A stretch of 64,000 nt of DNA from positions 1,387,083 through 1,451,082 of the forward strand of contig NZ_QSNT01000001.1 of the NCBI RefSeq assembly GCF_009498525.1, read 5' to 3'. The translations under genes and the position numbers were made by a program. This document shows positions 1-8,603 of this stretch, piece after piece. The stretch's first letter is position 1. The number at the start of each line of letters is the position of its first letter. The notes below the pieces were generated by a model. That model saw only the letters and a program-made list of their open reading frames with translations, did not search any database and was not told the origin of the DNA. This DNA comes from Rhizobium sp. ICMP 5592. Its GTDB lineage: Bacteria > Pseudomonadota > Alphaproteobacteria > Rhizobiales > Rhizobiaceae.

Positions 1-2
1 AT

Positions 3-1019
3 CAGGGTGGCAAGGTGCTGGATTTCCCGGTGAAGCTTCTCGGTGAAGACGCCCAATGCACTGCCGAGGGCGGGCAGACCGCCGCCACCAAGCTTGCCGG
101 CAACAAACAGATCGTCGCCGTCGTCGGTCCGACCTGCTCGAGCGGCGCGCGAGCCGGCCTTCCAATCCTCGCCAATGCCGGGATCCCGAGCGTCGGCATC
201 GGCGCCACGGCTCCGGCATTGACCGCGGCGGATCGCCCGGCTGAGTTCAAGGGCTTCCTGCGCGTCGTGCCGAACGACCTTCTGAGCGCCTCCTTTACCG
301 TCGACTACGCCATTTCGAAGCTCAGCTTGAAGACGGTCGCCACGATCCATGACGGCAGTCCTTATACTGAACAGCTGGTGAGGGCTTTCGAAAAGGATTT
401 CACTGCCAAGGGCGGAACCATCGTCGCCAGCGAAGCAATCGCCCCGACCGATACCGATATGCGTCCGGTGCTGACGCGCATTTCCACGAAGAAGCCTGAC
501 CTGATCTTCACTCCCGTCTTTACCTCCAGCATCGGCTTCATTCTACGCCAGCTTCCGGAAGTGCCGGATCTTGCCAAGACGACGGTGATTGGCGGCGAGG
601 GCGTCTTCAGCGCCAATGTCATCGAGGCCGCGGGCAAGGATATTGTCGGCTTTCGTCTTGTGGGACCATCGACTGAGCTCTTCTCGGAACGGTTTCCGGT
701 CTTCGTAAAGAAGTTCAAGGATGAGTACGGCGAGGCGCCGACCGGCGGTTTCAGCGCCTATGGTTATGACGCCACGCTGCTGACACTGGACGCGATCAAG
801 ACGGCGGCCAAGACCGATGCCGAGGGCAATCTCTATATCGGCCGCAAGGCGCTGCTCGACGCCATGATGGCCTCGAAGAACGTGCCTGGGCTGACCGGCA
901 TGCTCTCATGCAATGCTTATGGCGATTGCAGCGCCGCAACCTATGCCGTGTGGCAATTCGTCAGCGCCGATGCCTCGTCCTTCGCGCCCGGCGAAAATCC
1001 CAAGCGGATTTACCCATGA
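3..1019 (+). CDS. Branched-chain amino acid-type ABC transporter substrate-binding protein (5' truncated)
   Basis: Periplasmic type-I binding protein of the LivJ/Leu-Ile-Val-binding family, which hands ligand to the LivHM permease. The reading frame is open from the first bases of the window, so the start and signal peptide lie upstream; about 338 residues remain. Visible family marks include VVGPTCSSG followed by an IPSVGIGATAP segment (first lobe, ligand contacts) and a late SAYGYDATLLTLDAIKTA segment typical of the second lobe. The stop overlaps the start of the permease gene (ATGA). The neighbouring oxidoreductases suggest that the ligand need not be a branched-chain amino acid; binding proteins of this family also take aromatic acids and amides. 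Family assignment is firm, ligand unknown. Confidence 0.93.
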   Translation, partial: QGGKVLDFPVKLLGEDAQCTAEGGQTAATKLAGNKQIVAVVGPTCSSGARAGLPILANAGIPSVGIGATAPALTAADRPAEFKGFLRVVPNDLLSASFTVDYAISKLSLKTVATIHDGSPYTEQLVRAFEKDFTAKGGTIVASEAIAPTDTDMRPVLTRISTKKPDLIFTPVFTSSIGFILRQLPEVPDLAKTTVIGGEGVFSANVIEAAGKDIVGFRLVGPSTELFSERFPVFVKKFKDEYGEAPTGGFSAYGYDATLLTLDAIKTAAKTDAEGNLYIGRKALLDAMMASKNVPGLTGMLSCNAYGDCSAATYAVWQFVSADASSFAPGENPKRIYP

Positions 1020-2113
1020 ACGCGCGCGCCGTCTCCGTGACGATCAGCGACGGGATATCGGAATGGCTGCGCAGATCGATTTGGGTCGATCATCTCATGC
1101 TCGCCATCCGTATCGCCGTGGCCGTGGTCGTCCTGGTGGGTCTTGCCGGCGGAGTGACCGCCGGCACCTACTCTCTCACCAATTTCGTCTCTTTCGTGGT
1201 CTTCGGGCTGACGATCGGCAGCGTCTATGCCCTGATCGCGCTCGGCTACACCATGGTCTACGGGATATTGAGGATGATCAACTTCGCGCATGGCGACGTG
1301 ATGATGATCGGCTCCTTTGCCGGTCTGTTCGCGGCGCTCGCGCTGGCGGATGCCGGCCTGACCAGTGCCGCGCCGCTTTTGGCACTGCCCATCGTACTGG
1401 CGATCGCCATGGGAACCGGGGCGGCGGTGTCCACGGCCATCGAGCGCATTGCCTACCGGCCGTTTCTGCACGTCCGCTCGCTTGCGCCGCTGATCTGCGC
1501 GATCGGCCTGTCCTTTGTGCTGCAATATGGCGCCCGTGGATTGTTCGGTACCCGCAACCGTGCCTATCCGTCCTTCGGCTGGATGGAGGGAACGGTCAAC
1601 CTCGCCGGCCTGGTGATCCCCATTCCGCAGATCGTCGCCTTTGTCTTCGCGGCGATCGCGCTCGCCGGCCTGGCCGCCGTGGTTCGCCTCACTCCTCTCG
1701 GCAAGGCGATGCGTGCGGTTTCCGAAGATCGTGACGCGGCCGCCCTGGTCGGGATCGATGTCTCCCGCACCATCGTCTTCACTTTTGCGATCGGCGGTGC
1801 GATGGCCGGCGTTGCCGGCGTTCTCTACGCGTTGGTCTTCAAGCAGATCACCGTCTTCATCGGTTTCTCCCTCGGCATCAAGGGCTTTGCGGCCGCGATC
1901 CTCGGCGGTATCGGCAATCTTGGCGGCGCCATGCTCGGCGGTCTGGTTCTTGGGCTTGCGGAGGCGCTCGGGCCTGCGCTCCTGCTGGAGGGATATGGCC
2001 TGCCCGCGCCTTACCAGCTCAAGGATGTGATTGGCTACGGCATGCTGGTGCTCATTCTCATCTTCAGGCCGCAGGGTCTGCTTGGCGAGCGTCTTGCCGC
2101 GAAGAGGGCCTGA
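1016..2113 (+). CDS. livH: ABC transporter permease, LivH family
   Basis: Inner-membrane permease of a hydrophobic amino-acid-type importer, 365 residues. I chose the ATG that overlaps the stop of the binding-protein gene; the frame stays open upstream but that part lies inside the preceding gene. The LivH core begins near residue 60 with FGLTIGSVYALIALGYTMVYG and the INFAHGD motif, and ends with a FRPQGLLG motif. A stretch of roughly 60 residues with one extra hydrophobic segment precedes the core, so the protein is longer than the usual 290-310 residues. The next gene starts 3 bases downstream of the stop. It pairs with LivM in the same operon. Confidence 0.93.
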   Translation: MNARAVSVTISDGISEWLRRSIWVDHLMLAIRIAVAVVVLVGLAGGVTAGTYSLTNFVSFVVFGLTIGSVYALIALGYTMVYGILRMINFAHGDVMMIGSFAGLFAALALADAGLTSAAPLLALPIVLAIAMGTGAAVSTAIERIAYRPFLHVRSLAPLICAIGLSFVLQYGARGLFGTRNRAYPSFGWMEGTVNLAGLVIPIPQIVAFVFAAIALAGLAAVVRLTPLGKAMRAVSEDRDAAALVGIDVSRTIVFTFAIGGAMAGVAGVLYALVFKQITVFIGFSLGIKGFAAAILGGIGNLGGAMLGGLVLGLAEALGPALLLEGYGLPAPYQLKDVIGYGMLVLILIFRPQGLLGERLAAKRA

Positions 2114-2116
2114 CCC

Positions 2117-3787
2117 ATGTCCTTTAACGTCGTCACTTCATCCTACAGGCTCGTGCGCAAGCGCCGGAGCGCGGCGCGCGAAGCATTGCGCATTGGCGTG
2201 CTCGCCGGTCTTTCGGCCGTGGCTTTTGCGCTGATCGGCGCCTATGTCCTCATGGACAAGCGCTTCATCGTCGAGGATACGCTGACCCTCTCGCAGATCG
2301 TGCTTGCGGTTGCGGCATGCGTTGCCGGCTATTGCGGTGCGAAGGCTGCGGATGAAATCGGCCTGTCCAAAGCGCCCGTATTTGCCTGGGGCGCCATAGC
2401 CGGTCTCATCACCGCCATCTGCCTCATTCTCATGCTGGTGCTGGTCGCGACGACCAACATCCGCACGATCCTCGTTGCCGCCAGTCCTATGCTGCTGAAT
2501 GCGATGAGCTTCGGTTTCGCGAGAGCGTCATGGCAGTCCTTTGCGGTTATTTTGGCAGGCGCTCTGGTCTTCGCCCTTGTCGGAGCAGGGCTAGCGCAAC
2601 TGGGCAGAAGCCTACGCCGTGCGATCCTGACGGGCCTTGCAACGGCGCTTGTCGCGGGTCTGTTTCGCGACGTTCTCGTCGCGACGATACAAAACCTTCC
2701 GGGCGGCGCCTCGCTCGCTCGCGCGGCATTCGGATCCATGGGGCTCAATCCGCTGGCCTGCGGCGTCCTCATCGCAGCCGCCGCGCTGTTGTCCTACATG
2801 AGGTCGTTGCGGCCAGCGTCTCCGCGCAACGGACAATTGCGGCTTGGGCTTGCGGCACTCCTGGTTGCTGTTCTGCTGCTGCCGATGATCACCAGCGATT
2901 TCGTGGCGCAGATCGCCATGCTGGTCGCGCTCTACATGCTGATGGGCATGGGGCTCAACATCGAACTCGGGCTTGCCGGCCTTGTCGATCTTGGCTTCGT
3001 CGCCTTCTTTGCGGTCGGTGCCTATACGATCGCGTTGCTCTGCTCCGACGGGCCGCTGGCGATCGCCGACATCTCTTTCTGGCTGGCCATGCCGATTGCG
3101 ATCGGCTTGGCCGCCACGGCCGGCTTTCTCTTCGGTCTGCCCGTGCTGCGCGTGCGTGGCGACTATCTGGCCATGGCCACCCTCGGCCTTGGCGAAATCG
3201 TCCGGGTTCTTGTTCTCTCGGACGCCCTGGCGCCGATCCTTGGCGGCTCGCAAGGCATGATCGGCATCAAGCGGCCCATGCTCGGCGACATCGTGCTGAA
3301 CCAACCCACCGAGCTCTATTATCTGGCGCTGGCGCTGGCCGCCGTGGTCGCCTTCATATCCTGGCGGCTTCAGCGCTCGCGCATCGGCAGGGCCTGGCTC
3401 GCCATACGCGAGGATGAGGATGTCGCGCAGGCGCTCGGGATCGATCCGGTTGCGTCGAAGCTGGTCGCCTATACGGTCGGCGCGGCCTTTGCCGGAGCAG
3501 CGGGCGCTGTTTTCGCGGTGCTGATCGGTTCGGTCTTTCCCTCATCGTTCCAGCTTCTGGTTTCCATCAACGTGCTGGCGATCCTGGTCATCGGCGGGCT
3601 CGGCAGTCTCCCTGGCGTGCTGGTGGGGGCGGCCGTCTTGATCGGCCTGCCGGAGTTGCTGCGCGAGTTCGGCGAGTTCCGCTATCTCTTCTACGGCCTG
3701 GCGCTCGTCGTGATGATGCATGTCCGTGCCGAGGGACTGTGGCCGGTCAAGGTCGCTTCCGCCGGAAAGGGGGCCGCCCATGGCTGA
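2117..3787 (+). CDS. livM: ABC transporter permease, LivM family, with long membrane N-terminal extension
   Basis: Second permease of the importer, 556 residues. The LivM core is in the C-terminal half: YMLMGMGLNIELGLAGLVDLGFVAFFAVGAY, then VLRVRGDYLAMATLGLGEIVR (the conserved LRGDYLAI-like loop) and a C-terminal MHVRAEGLWP. Before it, about 240 residues hold several hydrophobic segments with no motif I recognise. E. coli LivM is about 425 residues and many homologues about 300-330, so this one is unusually long. The ATG lies 3 bases after the livH stop, and the end overlaps livG by 8 bases. The reading frame shows no break, so the extension appears real rather than an assembly artefact. Confidence 0.92.
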   Translation: MSFNVVTSSYRLVRKRRSAAREALRIGVLAGLSAVAFALIGAYVLMDKRFIVEDTLTLSQIVLAVAACVAGYCGAKAADEIGLSKAPVFAWGAIAGLITAICLILMLVLVATTNIRTILVAASPMLLNAMSFGFARASWQSFAVILAGALVFALVGAGLAQLGRSLRRAILTGLATALVAGLFRDVLVATIQNLPGGASLARAAFGSMGLNPLACGVLIAAAALLSYMRSLRPASPRNGQLRLGLAALLVAVLLLPMITSDFVAQIAMLVALYMLMGMGLNIELGLAGLVDLGFVAFFAVGAYTIALLCSDGPLAIADISFWLAMPIAIGLAATAGFLFGLPVLRVRGDYLAMATLGLGEIVRVLVLSDALAPILGGSQGMIGIKRPMLGDIVLNQPTELYYLALALAAVVAFISWRLQRSRIGRAWLAIREDEDVAQALGIDPVASKLVAYTVGAAFAGAAGAVFAVLIGSVFPSSFQLLVSINVLAILVIGGLGSLPGVLVGAAVLIGLPELLREFGEFRYLFYGLALVVMMHVRAEGLWPVKVASAGKGAAHG

Positions 3788-4595
3788 CGTCGATAAGCTT
3801 CTGGAAGTCGATGGCCTCTATAAGAGCTTTGGCGGCCTGCACGCGGTCAACAATGTTCATCTGAGCATTGCCGCCGGCAGCATCCATGCCATCATCGGGC
3901 CGAACGGCGCGGGCAAGACCTCGTTGTTCAACTGCATTACCGCTTTCGTCAAACCCACCGCCGGGACCATCCATCTTGCCGGCGAGCGGATCGATGGCCT
4001 TCCTGCCCATCGCGTGGCGCGATACGGCATTGCCCGTACCTATCAGAACGTCCGGCTGTTTCCGGATATGACGGCGGTGGACAATGTTCTGGTCGGGCTG
4101 CATCGCCGGTTGTCTTGCCCGATATGGCAGGCCGTTGTCGGCACGCCCCGATATCGCAGGGAAGAACGCGAGGCGAGGGAGAAGGCGCACGAAATCCTCT
4201 CCTTTACGGGCATCGAAAACAGGGCCAACGAGCTTGCCCGGCATCTTTCCTATGGCGACCAGCGGCGGCTCGAAATCGCCCGTGCCATCGTTGCCGGTCC
4301 GCGGCTTCTGATGCTGGACGAACCGGCGGCGGGTATGAACCCGTCGGAAGGTGTCGCGCTCGTGGAGCTTATCGAGCGGATCCGAAGCCGGCTCGGTATC
4401 ACCGTCATCCTGATCGAGCATCACATGAAGGTGGTGATGGCGGTTGCCGAGCGCATCACCGTCGTCGATCGCGGCACCGTCCTGACGGAAGGGACGCCAT
4501 CGGAAATTCAGGCCGACGAGCGGGTGATATCAGCCTATCTCGGCAGTCGTCGCGTCCGGGCGCCGCAAGCGGACAGGAAGGTGGCCGTCGAATGA
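3780..4595 (+). CDS. livG: ABC transporter ATP-binding protein, LivG family
   Basis: Cytoplasmic ATPase of the importer, 271 residues. Walker A is GPNGAGKTS at about residues 40-48, the ABC signature is the LivG-type LSYGDQRRLEIARAI near 155, Walker B is LLMLDEPAAGMNP near 175, and the switch histidine is in LIEHHMKVVM. The LSYGDQR signature separates LivG from LivF. The start ATG lies inside the end of livM (8-base overlap), giving MADVDKLLEVDGLYKSFGG, a normal N-terminus. The stop overlaps the livF start (ATGA). The context makes it one half of a LivG/LivF heterodimer. Confidence 0.95.
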   Translation: MADVDKLLEVDGLYKSFGGLHAVNNVHLSIAAGSIHAIIGPNGAGKTSLFNCITAFVKPTAGTIHLAGERIDGLPAHRVARYGIARTYQNVRLFPDMTAVDNVLVGLHRRLSCPIWQAVVGTPRYRREEREAREKAHEILSFTGIENRANELARHLSYGDQRRLEIARAIVAGPRLLMLDEPAAGMNPSEGVALVELIERIRSRLGITVILIEHHMKVVMAVAERITVVDRGTVLTEGTPSEIQADERVISAYLGSRRVRAPQADRKVAVE

Positions 4596-5308
4596 AATCC
4601 CTCGAAGTCAGAAACCTGACGGTCGCCTATGGTGAAATCGCCGCGGTGCGCGACGCGAGCTTCCAGGTCGCAGCCGGCACCATCGCCACCATCGTCGGCG
4701 CGAACGGCGCCGGCAAGACTACGATCCTGAATGCGCTTTGTGGTTTGCGGGATGTGCGATCCGGTGCCGTGCTCCTAGACGGGGAGGATATCACGGCACT
4801 CCCGCCACATTTGCGGGTGCGCGAAGGTCTTGCGCAGGTCCCGGAAGGGCGCCGCCTGTTTGGGCGCATGACGGTGTTTGAAAATCTCGAGATCGGCGGC
4901 TTTGCGCGCAAGGACAAGACGGGGCGCAAGCAGGATCTGGACGAAATAATGGAACTCTTCCCACGCCTCGCCGAGCGGCGGCGCCAGCTTGCCGGCACGC
5001 TGTCGGGCGGGGAGCAGCAGATGGTCGCGATGGGACGCGCCATGATGACGAAACCCGGCGTGCTGTTGCTGGACGAGCCGACGATGGGCCTTGCGCCGCA
5101 GATCGTTGATACCGTTCTGGACGCAGTGCAGAGTATCAATCGACAGGGCGTGACGGTACTGCTGGTGGAGCAGAACGCCTACCGTGCGCTTGAGATCGCC
5201 GATCGTGCCTTCGTGCTGGATACCGGCGAGGTCACTCTTTCCGGCTCGGGTGAGGAGCTGCTCACCCATCCTCGCGTGCGCAGTGCCTATTTGGGAGAGG
5301 AGAAATGA
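4592..5308 (+). CDS. livF: ABC transporter ATP-binding protein, LivF family
   Basis: Second ATPase of the importer, 238 residues. Walker A GANGAGKT at about residues 36-43, signature LSGGEQQMVAMGRAM near 136, Walker B VLLLDEPTMGLAP near 156, H-loop LLVEQN. The ATG overlaps the livG stop, which fixes the start. The stop overlaps the flavin reductase start (ATGA), so the transporter genes and the following enzymes are translationally coupled, and the enzymes probably act on the imported compound. Confidence 0.95.
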   Translation: MKSLEVRNLTVAYGEIAAVRDASFQVAAGTIATIVGANGAGKTTILNALCGLRDVRSGAVLLDGEDITALPPHLRVREGLAQVPEGRRLFGRMTVFENLEIGGFARKDKTGRKQDLDEIMELFPRLAERRRQLAGTLSGGEQQMVAMGRAMMTKPGVLLLDEPTMGLAPQIVDTVLDAVQSINRQGVTVLLVEQNAYRALEIADRAFVLDTGEVTLSGSGEELLTHPRVRSAYLGEEK

Positions 5309-5829
5309 ATATGTCATTCGGATCGGCGGCAAATACCTGTATCGACCCGCCCGTGGCCGCGGACGATTTTCGCGCCGCCATGCGCGAATTCGCCGCCGGC
5401 GTCACCGTCGTCACCACGTTTTCGAAGGACGGAAAGCGTGGTTTGACGGCGACTGCCGTCTGTTCGCTTTCCGCCGAACCTTCGACGCTGCTTGCCTGCA
5501 TCAATCGCAGCTCTGACGGGTACAAGGCGATCTGCGAGAGCGGCTTTTTCTGCGTCAATGTGCTGGCGGCTGAACAGAGCGAGGTCGCCAGCCGTTTTGC
5601 CGGACGCGACGGCATTCGCGGTGAGAGCCGCTTCGATCTCGGCGACTGGGAGAACATGCGGACCGGCGCGCCGGCGCTTGCTGACGCGCTCGCGGTCTTC
5701 GATTGCCGCACGGCCGGAACCCTCGATTGGGGAAGCCATACCATTTTTATCGGTTCGGTGGTTGCCGCCCGCGTGCAGCCTGGCCGTCCCGGACTGGTCT
5801 ATCGCGCCGGCAGTTTTTACGGTGCATGA
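5305..5829 (+). CDS. Flavin reductase domain protein
   Basis: A 174-residue protein of the flavin-reductase-like family (HpaC/RutF type), which uses NAD(P)H to reduce FMN or FAD for a partner monooxygenase. The family pattern is clear: FRAAMREFAAGVTVVTT near the N-terminus, then a GLTATAVCSLSAEPSTLLACIN flavin-binding segment and FCVNVLAAEQ. The start overlaps the livF stop. No monooxygenase large component is visible in this operon; the nearest flavin-dependent one is the NtaA/SnaA-like gene at 45.5-46.8 kb, in a different operon. It could instead use a partner encoded upstream of the window. Confidence 0.88.
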   Translation: MNMSFGSAANTCIDPPVAADDFRAAMREFAAGVTVVTTFSKDGKRGLTATAVCSLSAEPSTLLACINRSSDGYKAICESGFFCVNVLAAEQSEVASRFAGRDGIRGESRFDLGDWENMRTGAPALADALAVFDCRTAGTLDWGSHTIFIGSVVAARVQPGRPGLVYRAGSFYGA

Positions 5830-5854
5830 TCAATTGAATAGGGAGTTGGACTTT

Positions 5855-6610
5855 ATGACGCGTCTGGATGGGAAAGTGGCAATCATCACCGGAGCCGGGT
5901 CCGGCATCGGCCGGGCAATGGCACAGGCCTTTGTGACGGCCGGCGCCCGGGTCTTCGCCGCGGATCTCAGCGCCGAAAGGCTGGAGGAGACGGCGGCGAT
6001 CATCGACGCACCGAAAAGCTTTGCAACCCGCGTTGCCGATGTCAGCAAGCCGGAACCGATTGCCGGCATGCTGGCGGCGGTGGAGGCCCGTTTCGGTCCG
6101 CCGGAAGTGATCTGTAACAATGCGGGCGTGCTTGACCGCATGGCGCCCGTCGACGAGACCGACGATGCCCTTTGGCAGCATGTGCTTGATGTCAACCTCA
6201 CCGGCCCCTTCCTGGTCACCCGTGCCGCATTGCCTGGCATGTTGCAACGCGGCGGCGGCATTTTCGTCAACACTTGTTCCATCGCGAGTTTCCAAGGGGG
6301 CAGGGCGGGGTTTGCCTATACGGCCACGAAGCACGGCGTTCTTGGCCTTACGCGTTCGGTGGCAGCGGCCTACGGCGATCGCGGCATACGCTGCAACGGC
6401 ATTGCGCCGGGATCGGTGAAGACCAATATTGCATCAGGCAGCGAACCGTCTCCATCGGGATGGGAACTGAGAAAGAAAGGTTTGCCGACCCGGCCGCCAC
6501 AGGCGACGGGGGATGATATTGCGCCGGTTGCCGTCTTCCTGGCCTCGGAAGATGCCGCCTATATCAATGGAGCCTGCATCGTCGCCGATGCCGGTTGGAC
6601 GGTCTACTGA
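5855..6610 (+). CDS. Short-chain dehydrogenase/reductase (SDR)
   Basis: Classical SDR of 251 residues, an NAD(P)-dependent alcohol/ketone oxidoreductase. The cofactor motif TGAGSGIG lies at residues 12-19, NNAG near 88-91, and the catalytic set is Ser142, Tyr155 and Lys159 (YTATK), followed by the IRCNGIAPGSVKT loop. A GGGAGTTGG stretch precedes the ATG. It sits 25 bases after the flavin reductase and 13 before the VOC gene, so it is co-transcribed. Substrate not deducible; context suggests oxidation of a hydroxylated intermediate of the compound carried by the Liv-type importer. Confidence 0.92.
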   Translation: MTRLDGKVAIITGAGSGIGRAMAQAFVTAGARVFAADLSAERLEETAAIIDAPKSFATRVADVSKPEPIAGMLAAVEARFGPPEVICNNAGVLDRMAPVDETDDALWQHVLDVNLTGPFLVTRAALPGMLQRGGGIFVNTCSIASFQGGRAGFAYTATKHGVLGLTRSVAAAYGDRGIRCNGIAPGSVKTNIASGSEPSPSGWELRKKGLPTRPPQATGDDIAPVAVFLASEDAAYINGACIVADAGWTVY

Positions 6611-6623
6611 AGCGGGAGGAACA

Positions 6624-6995
6624 ATGGCTGTAAAACGTCTGCAGAATACCTGGCTGGTCGCAGGAGACGTCGCGACGACCAGGGATTTCTACGAGCACCT
6701 CTTGGGGCTGGAGGTAAAATTCGCCGACGGCAGCCGCTGGGTGCAGTTTGCCGCCGGCGGCACGAATTTCGCCATCGGGGCAGCCGAGGAGTATCCCACT
6801 GGACTGCAAGGCGGCCCGTCAGGTGCCATTCCGGTCTTCGAGATCGACGACATGGATGACCGAAGGCAAAAGCTGGCCGCAAGCGGCGTGGAGGTGCTGG
6901 AATTCCGCGATATGGGATCGCATGGTCGCGTATTGACCCTTCGCGATCCTGGCGGTCATCTCGTTCAACTGTTCGAGAAGGCGGCGCAGGTCTGA
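6624..6995 (+). CDS. VOC superfamily (glyoxalase/bleomycin resistance/extradiol dioxygenase-like) protein
   Basis: Small metal-fold protein of 123 residues, last gene of the first operon. The single-domain VOC pattern is visible: WLVAGDVATTRDFYEHLLGLEV at the N-terminus, FAAGGTNFAIG in the middle and LTLRDPGGHLVQLFEK at the C-terminus with the usual terminal metal-ligand-type glutamate. A good ribosome site (GGGAGGAACA) precedes the ATG. Members range from glyoxalases and epimerases to small-molecule binders, so the reaction cannot be named; the operon suggests an isomerase or ring-cleavage-like step. Confidence 0.85.
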   Translation: MAVKRLQNTWLVAGDVATTRDFYEHLLGLEVKFADGSRWVQFAAGGTNFAIGAAEEYPTGLQGGPSGAIPVFEIDDMDDRRQKLAASGVEVLEFRDMGSHGRVLTLRDPGGHLVQLFEKAAQV

Positions 6996-7037
6996 CGGCG
7001 CTCGCCTTTCCGACGTGCTTTCGCCGGTGCTACAGCA

Positions 7038-8201
7038 TCATGCTGCGAGGGCTTTCTCGGCCATCGTCACCCAATAGCTGATGCCATAGGGCAGCACGTC
7101 GTCATTGAAATCGTAGGCCGGATGGTGAAGGCCGGCGGTATCGCCATTGCCGATGAAGATGAAGGCGCCGGGGCGTGATTCCAGCATGTAGGAGAAGTCC
7201 TCCGCTCCCATTCGGGGTGCCGTGTTGGCATCGACGCCGGCGACGCCCGCAACCGAGCTGGCAATGCCGATTGCGAATTCGGTTTCGTTGTCATGGTTGA
7301 AAGTGACCGGATAACCGCGATGGTAATTGATTTCGGCCGTTGCGCCGTAGGCCTGCGCGGTCGCCTGGGCAACTTCCTTGAGGCGTTTTTCGGCGAAATC
7401 CCGTGTTTCGGGCAGAAGCGTACGCACGGTTCCCGTCAAGGTGACGAAACTTGGAATGACGTTATGCGCCGTACCGCCATGCGTCGTGGTCACCGAGACC
7501 ACGAGTGATTTCAGCGGATCCACTCCGCGTGAGACGATCGACTGCAGGGCAATCACAACATGGGCGGATGCCAGTATCGGATCGATCGAGAGATGCGGCG
7601 CGGCGGCATGGCTGCCGTTGCCGTTGATCGTGATTTCGAAACTGTCGGCGGCGGCCATCACTGATCCCTTGCGGATCGCGAAGTTGCCGACCGGCATGCC
7701 CGGTGCATTGTGCATGCCATAGACTTCGCTGATGCCGAATTTGTCCATCATGCCATCGTCGAGCATTGCGAGCGCGCCGGCGCCACCTTCTTCGGCCGGC
7801 TGGAAGATCACGGCAACCGAGCCCTTGAAGTTGCGGGTCTCCGCCAGATATTGCGCGGCGCCGAGAAGCATGGCGGTATGGCCGTCATGGCCGCAGGAAT
7901 GCGCCTTGCCGGGCACTTTCGACGTCCAAGGCTTGCCGCTGGTTTCGGTGATCGGCAGGGCATCCATGTCGGCGCGGAAGCCGATCGTCGGCCCGTCGCC
8001 ATGCCTACCTTTGATGATGCCGACCACACCGGTTTTGCCAAGGCCGGATTCGACGATGTCGCAGCCGAAGGCTTTCAATTTCTCCGCAACGAAGCTCGAT
8101 GTCTCGTAGACGTCGTAGAGCAGCTCCGGTGTTTCATGCAAATGGCGCCGCCAGCCGGCAACCTCTTCCTGCATCTCGGCGGCACGGTTCAATATCGGCA
8201 T
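7038..8201 (-). CDS. M20 family metallo-amidohydrolase (HipO/IAA-amino acid hydrolase type)
   Basis: 387-residue cytoplasmic metallopeptidase-fold hydrolase that removes an acyl group from an N-acyl amino acid or similar amide. Metal-site motifs are in order: FRADMDALPI, SCGHDGH, QPAEEGGAGA, a MHNAP histidine, and the C-terminal MGAEDFSYM plus LHHPAYDFND. I chose the ATG at 8201 (MPILNRAAEMQEEV), which has AGAGGA about 6 bases upstream, rather than the longer in-frame start at 8279, because family members start here. It is convergent with the first operon and divergent from the importer at 8.8 kb. A palindrome at 8233-8246 lies 32 bases upstream of the start. Confidence 0.93.
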   Translation of the reverse strand: MPILNRAAEMQEEVAGWRRHLHETPELLYDVYETSSFVAEKLKAFGCDIVESGLGKTGVVGIIKGRHGDGPTIGFRADMDALPITETSGKPWTSKVPGKAHSCGHDGHTAMLLGAAQYLAETRNFKGSVAVIFQPAEEGGAGALAMLDDGMMDKFGISEVYGMHNAPGMPVGNFAIRKGSVMAAADSFEITINGNGSHAAAPHLSIDPILASAHVVIALQSIVSRGVDPLKSLVVSVTTTHGGTAHNVIPSFVTLTGTVRTLLPETRDFAEKRLKEVAQATAQAYGATAEINYHRGYPVTFNHDNETEFAIGIASSVAGVAGVDANTAPRMGAEDFSYMLESRPGAFIFIGNGDTAGLHHPAYDFNDDVLPYGISYWVTMAEKALAA

Positions 8202-8232
8202 CGTCCATCCTCTTTGTGCGGGGTCCGGGGAG

Positions 8233-8246
8233 ATATAGCGGTATAT
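8233..8246. promoter_or_regulatory. Palindrome ATATAGCGGTATAT, candidate GntR operator
   Basis: Six-base arms around a two-base centre (the G of ATATAG is the one mismatch), 32 bases upstream of the M20 start. It matches 12 of 14 positions with the palindrome at 24027-24040 in front of the catabolic run that ends with a GntR gene. Function inferred from the match and positions only. Confidence 0.45.
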
Positions 8247-8529
8247 TGCGCTACGCAAATCTGATTTTGCAAGCTTCAACTTTCATTCTTGAACGAAAAA
8301 TAGGCCTGTGCTTAGATGGCTCAAAATTTGAGCATCGCCTTTGACGCGAGTGCCGATAAACGGGAGCAATAATAGCGGGCGGCGGCCGGAGAGAACTCCA
8401 GCGCGCATAAATGGTTGAGTTCTGATCGAAAAAGAACTGAGCAATTTCAGGAGGTTATTATTCTGTCGATTTGCGAAGATCCGCTAGTGATCGCAGATGG
8501 CTTGCGCCTGAAACAGTCGGGGCGGCCAA

Positions 8530-8603
8530 GGGGTGCAAGACCCCAATGGGTCGTCCAACCGGTGGCTCAGGCCACCTTCCGGTACCGCCGGCAGCCTCTG
8601 CCG
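8530..8603 (+). promoter_or_regulatory. Cluster of perfect hairpins with mutually exclusive pairing
   Basis: GGGGT (8530-8534) can pair with ACCCC (8540-8544); the overlapping GACCC (8539-8543) can instead pair with GGGTC (8548-8552), so only one hairpin can form at a time. GGTGGC-TCAG-GCCACC (8561-8576) and CGGCAG-CCT-CTGCCG (8589-8603) follow. Alternative pairing is typical of regulatory RNA leaders, but repeats of the RIME type also look like this. Not matched to any riboswitch class I know. Confidence 0.4.

Noticed and set aside
8530..8603. Guanidine (mini-ykkC) riboswitch or SRP RNA
   Set aside because: The hairpin loops lack the ACGR sequence of mini-ykkC and the conserved SRP tetraloop/asymmetric loop pattern is absent.
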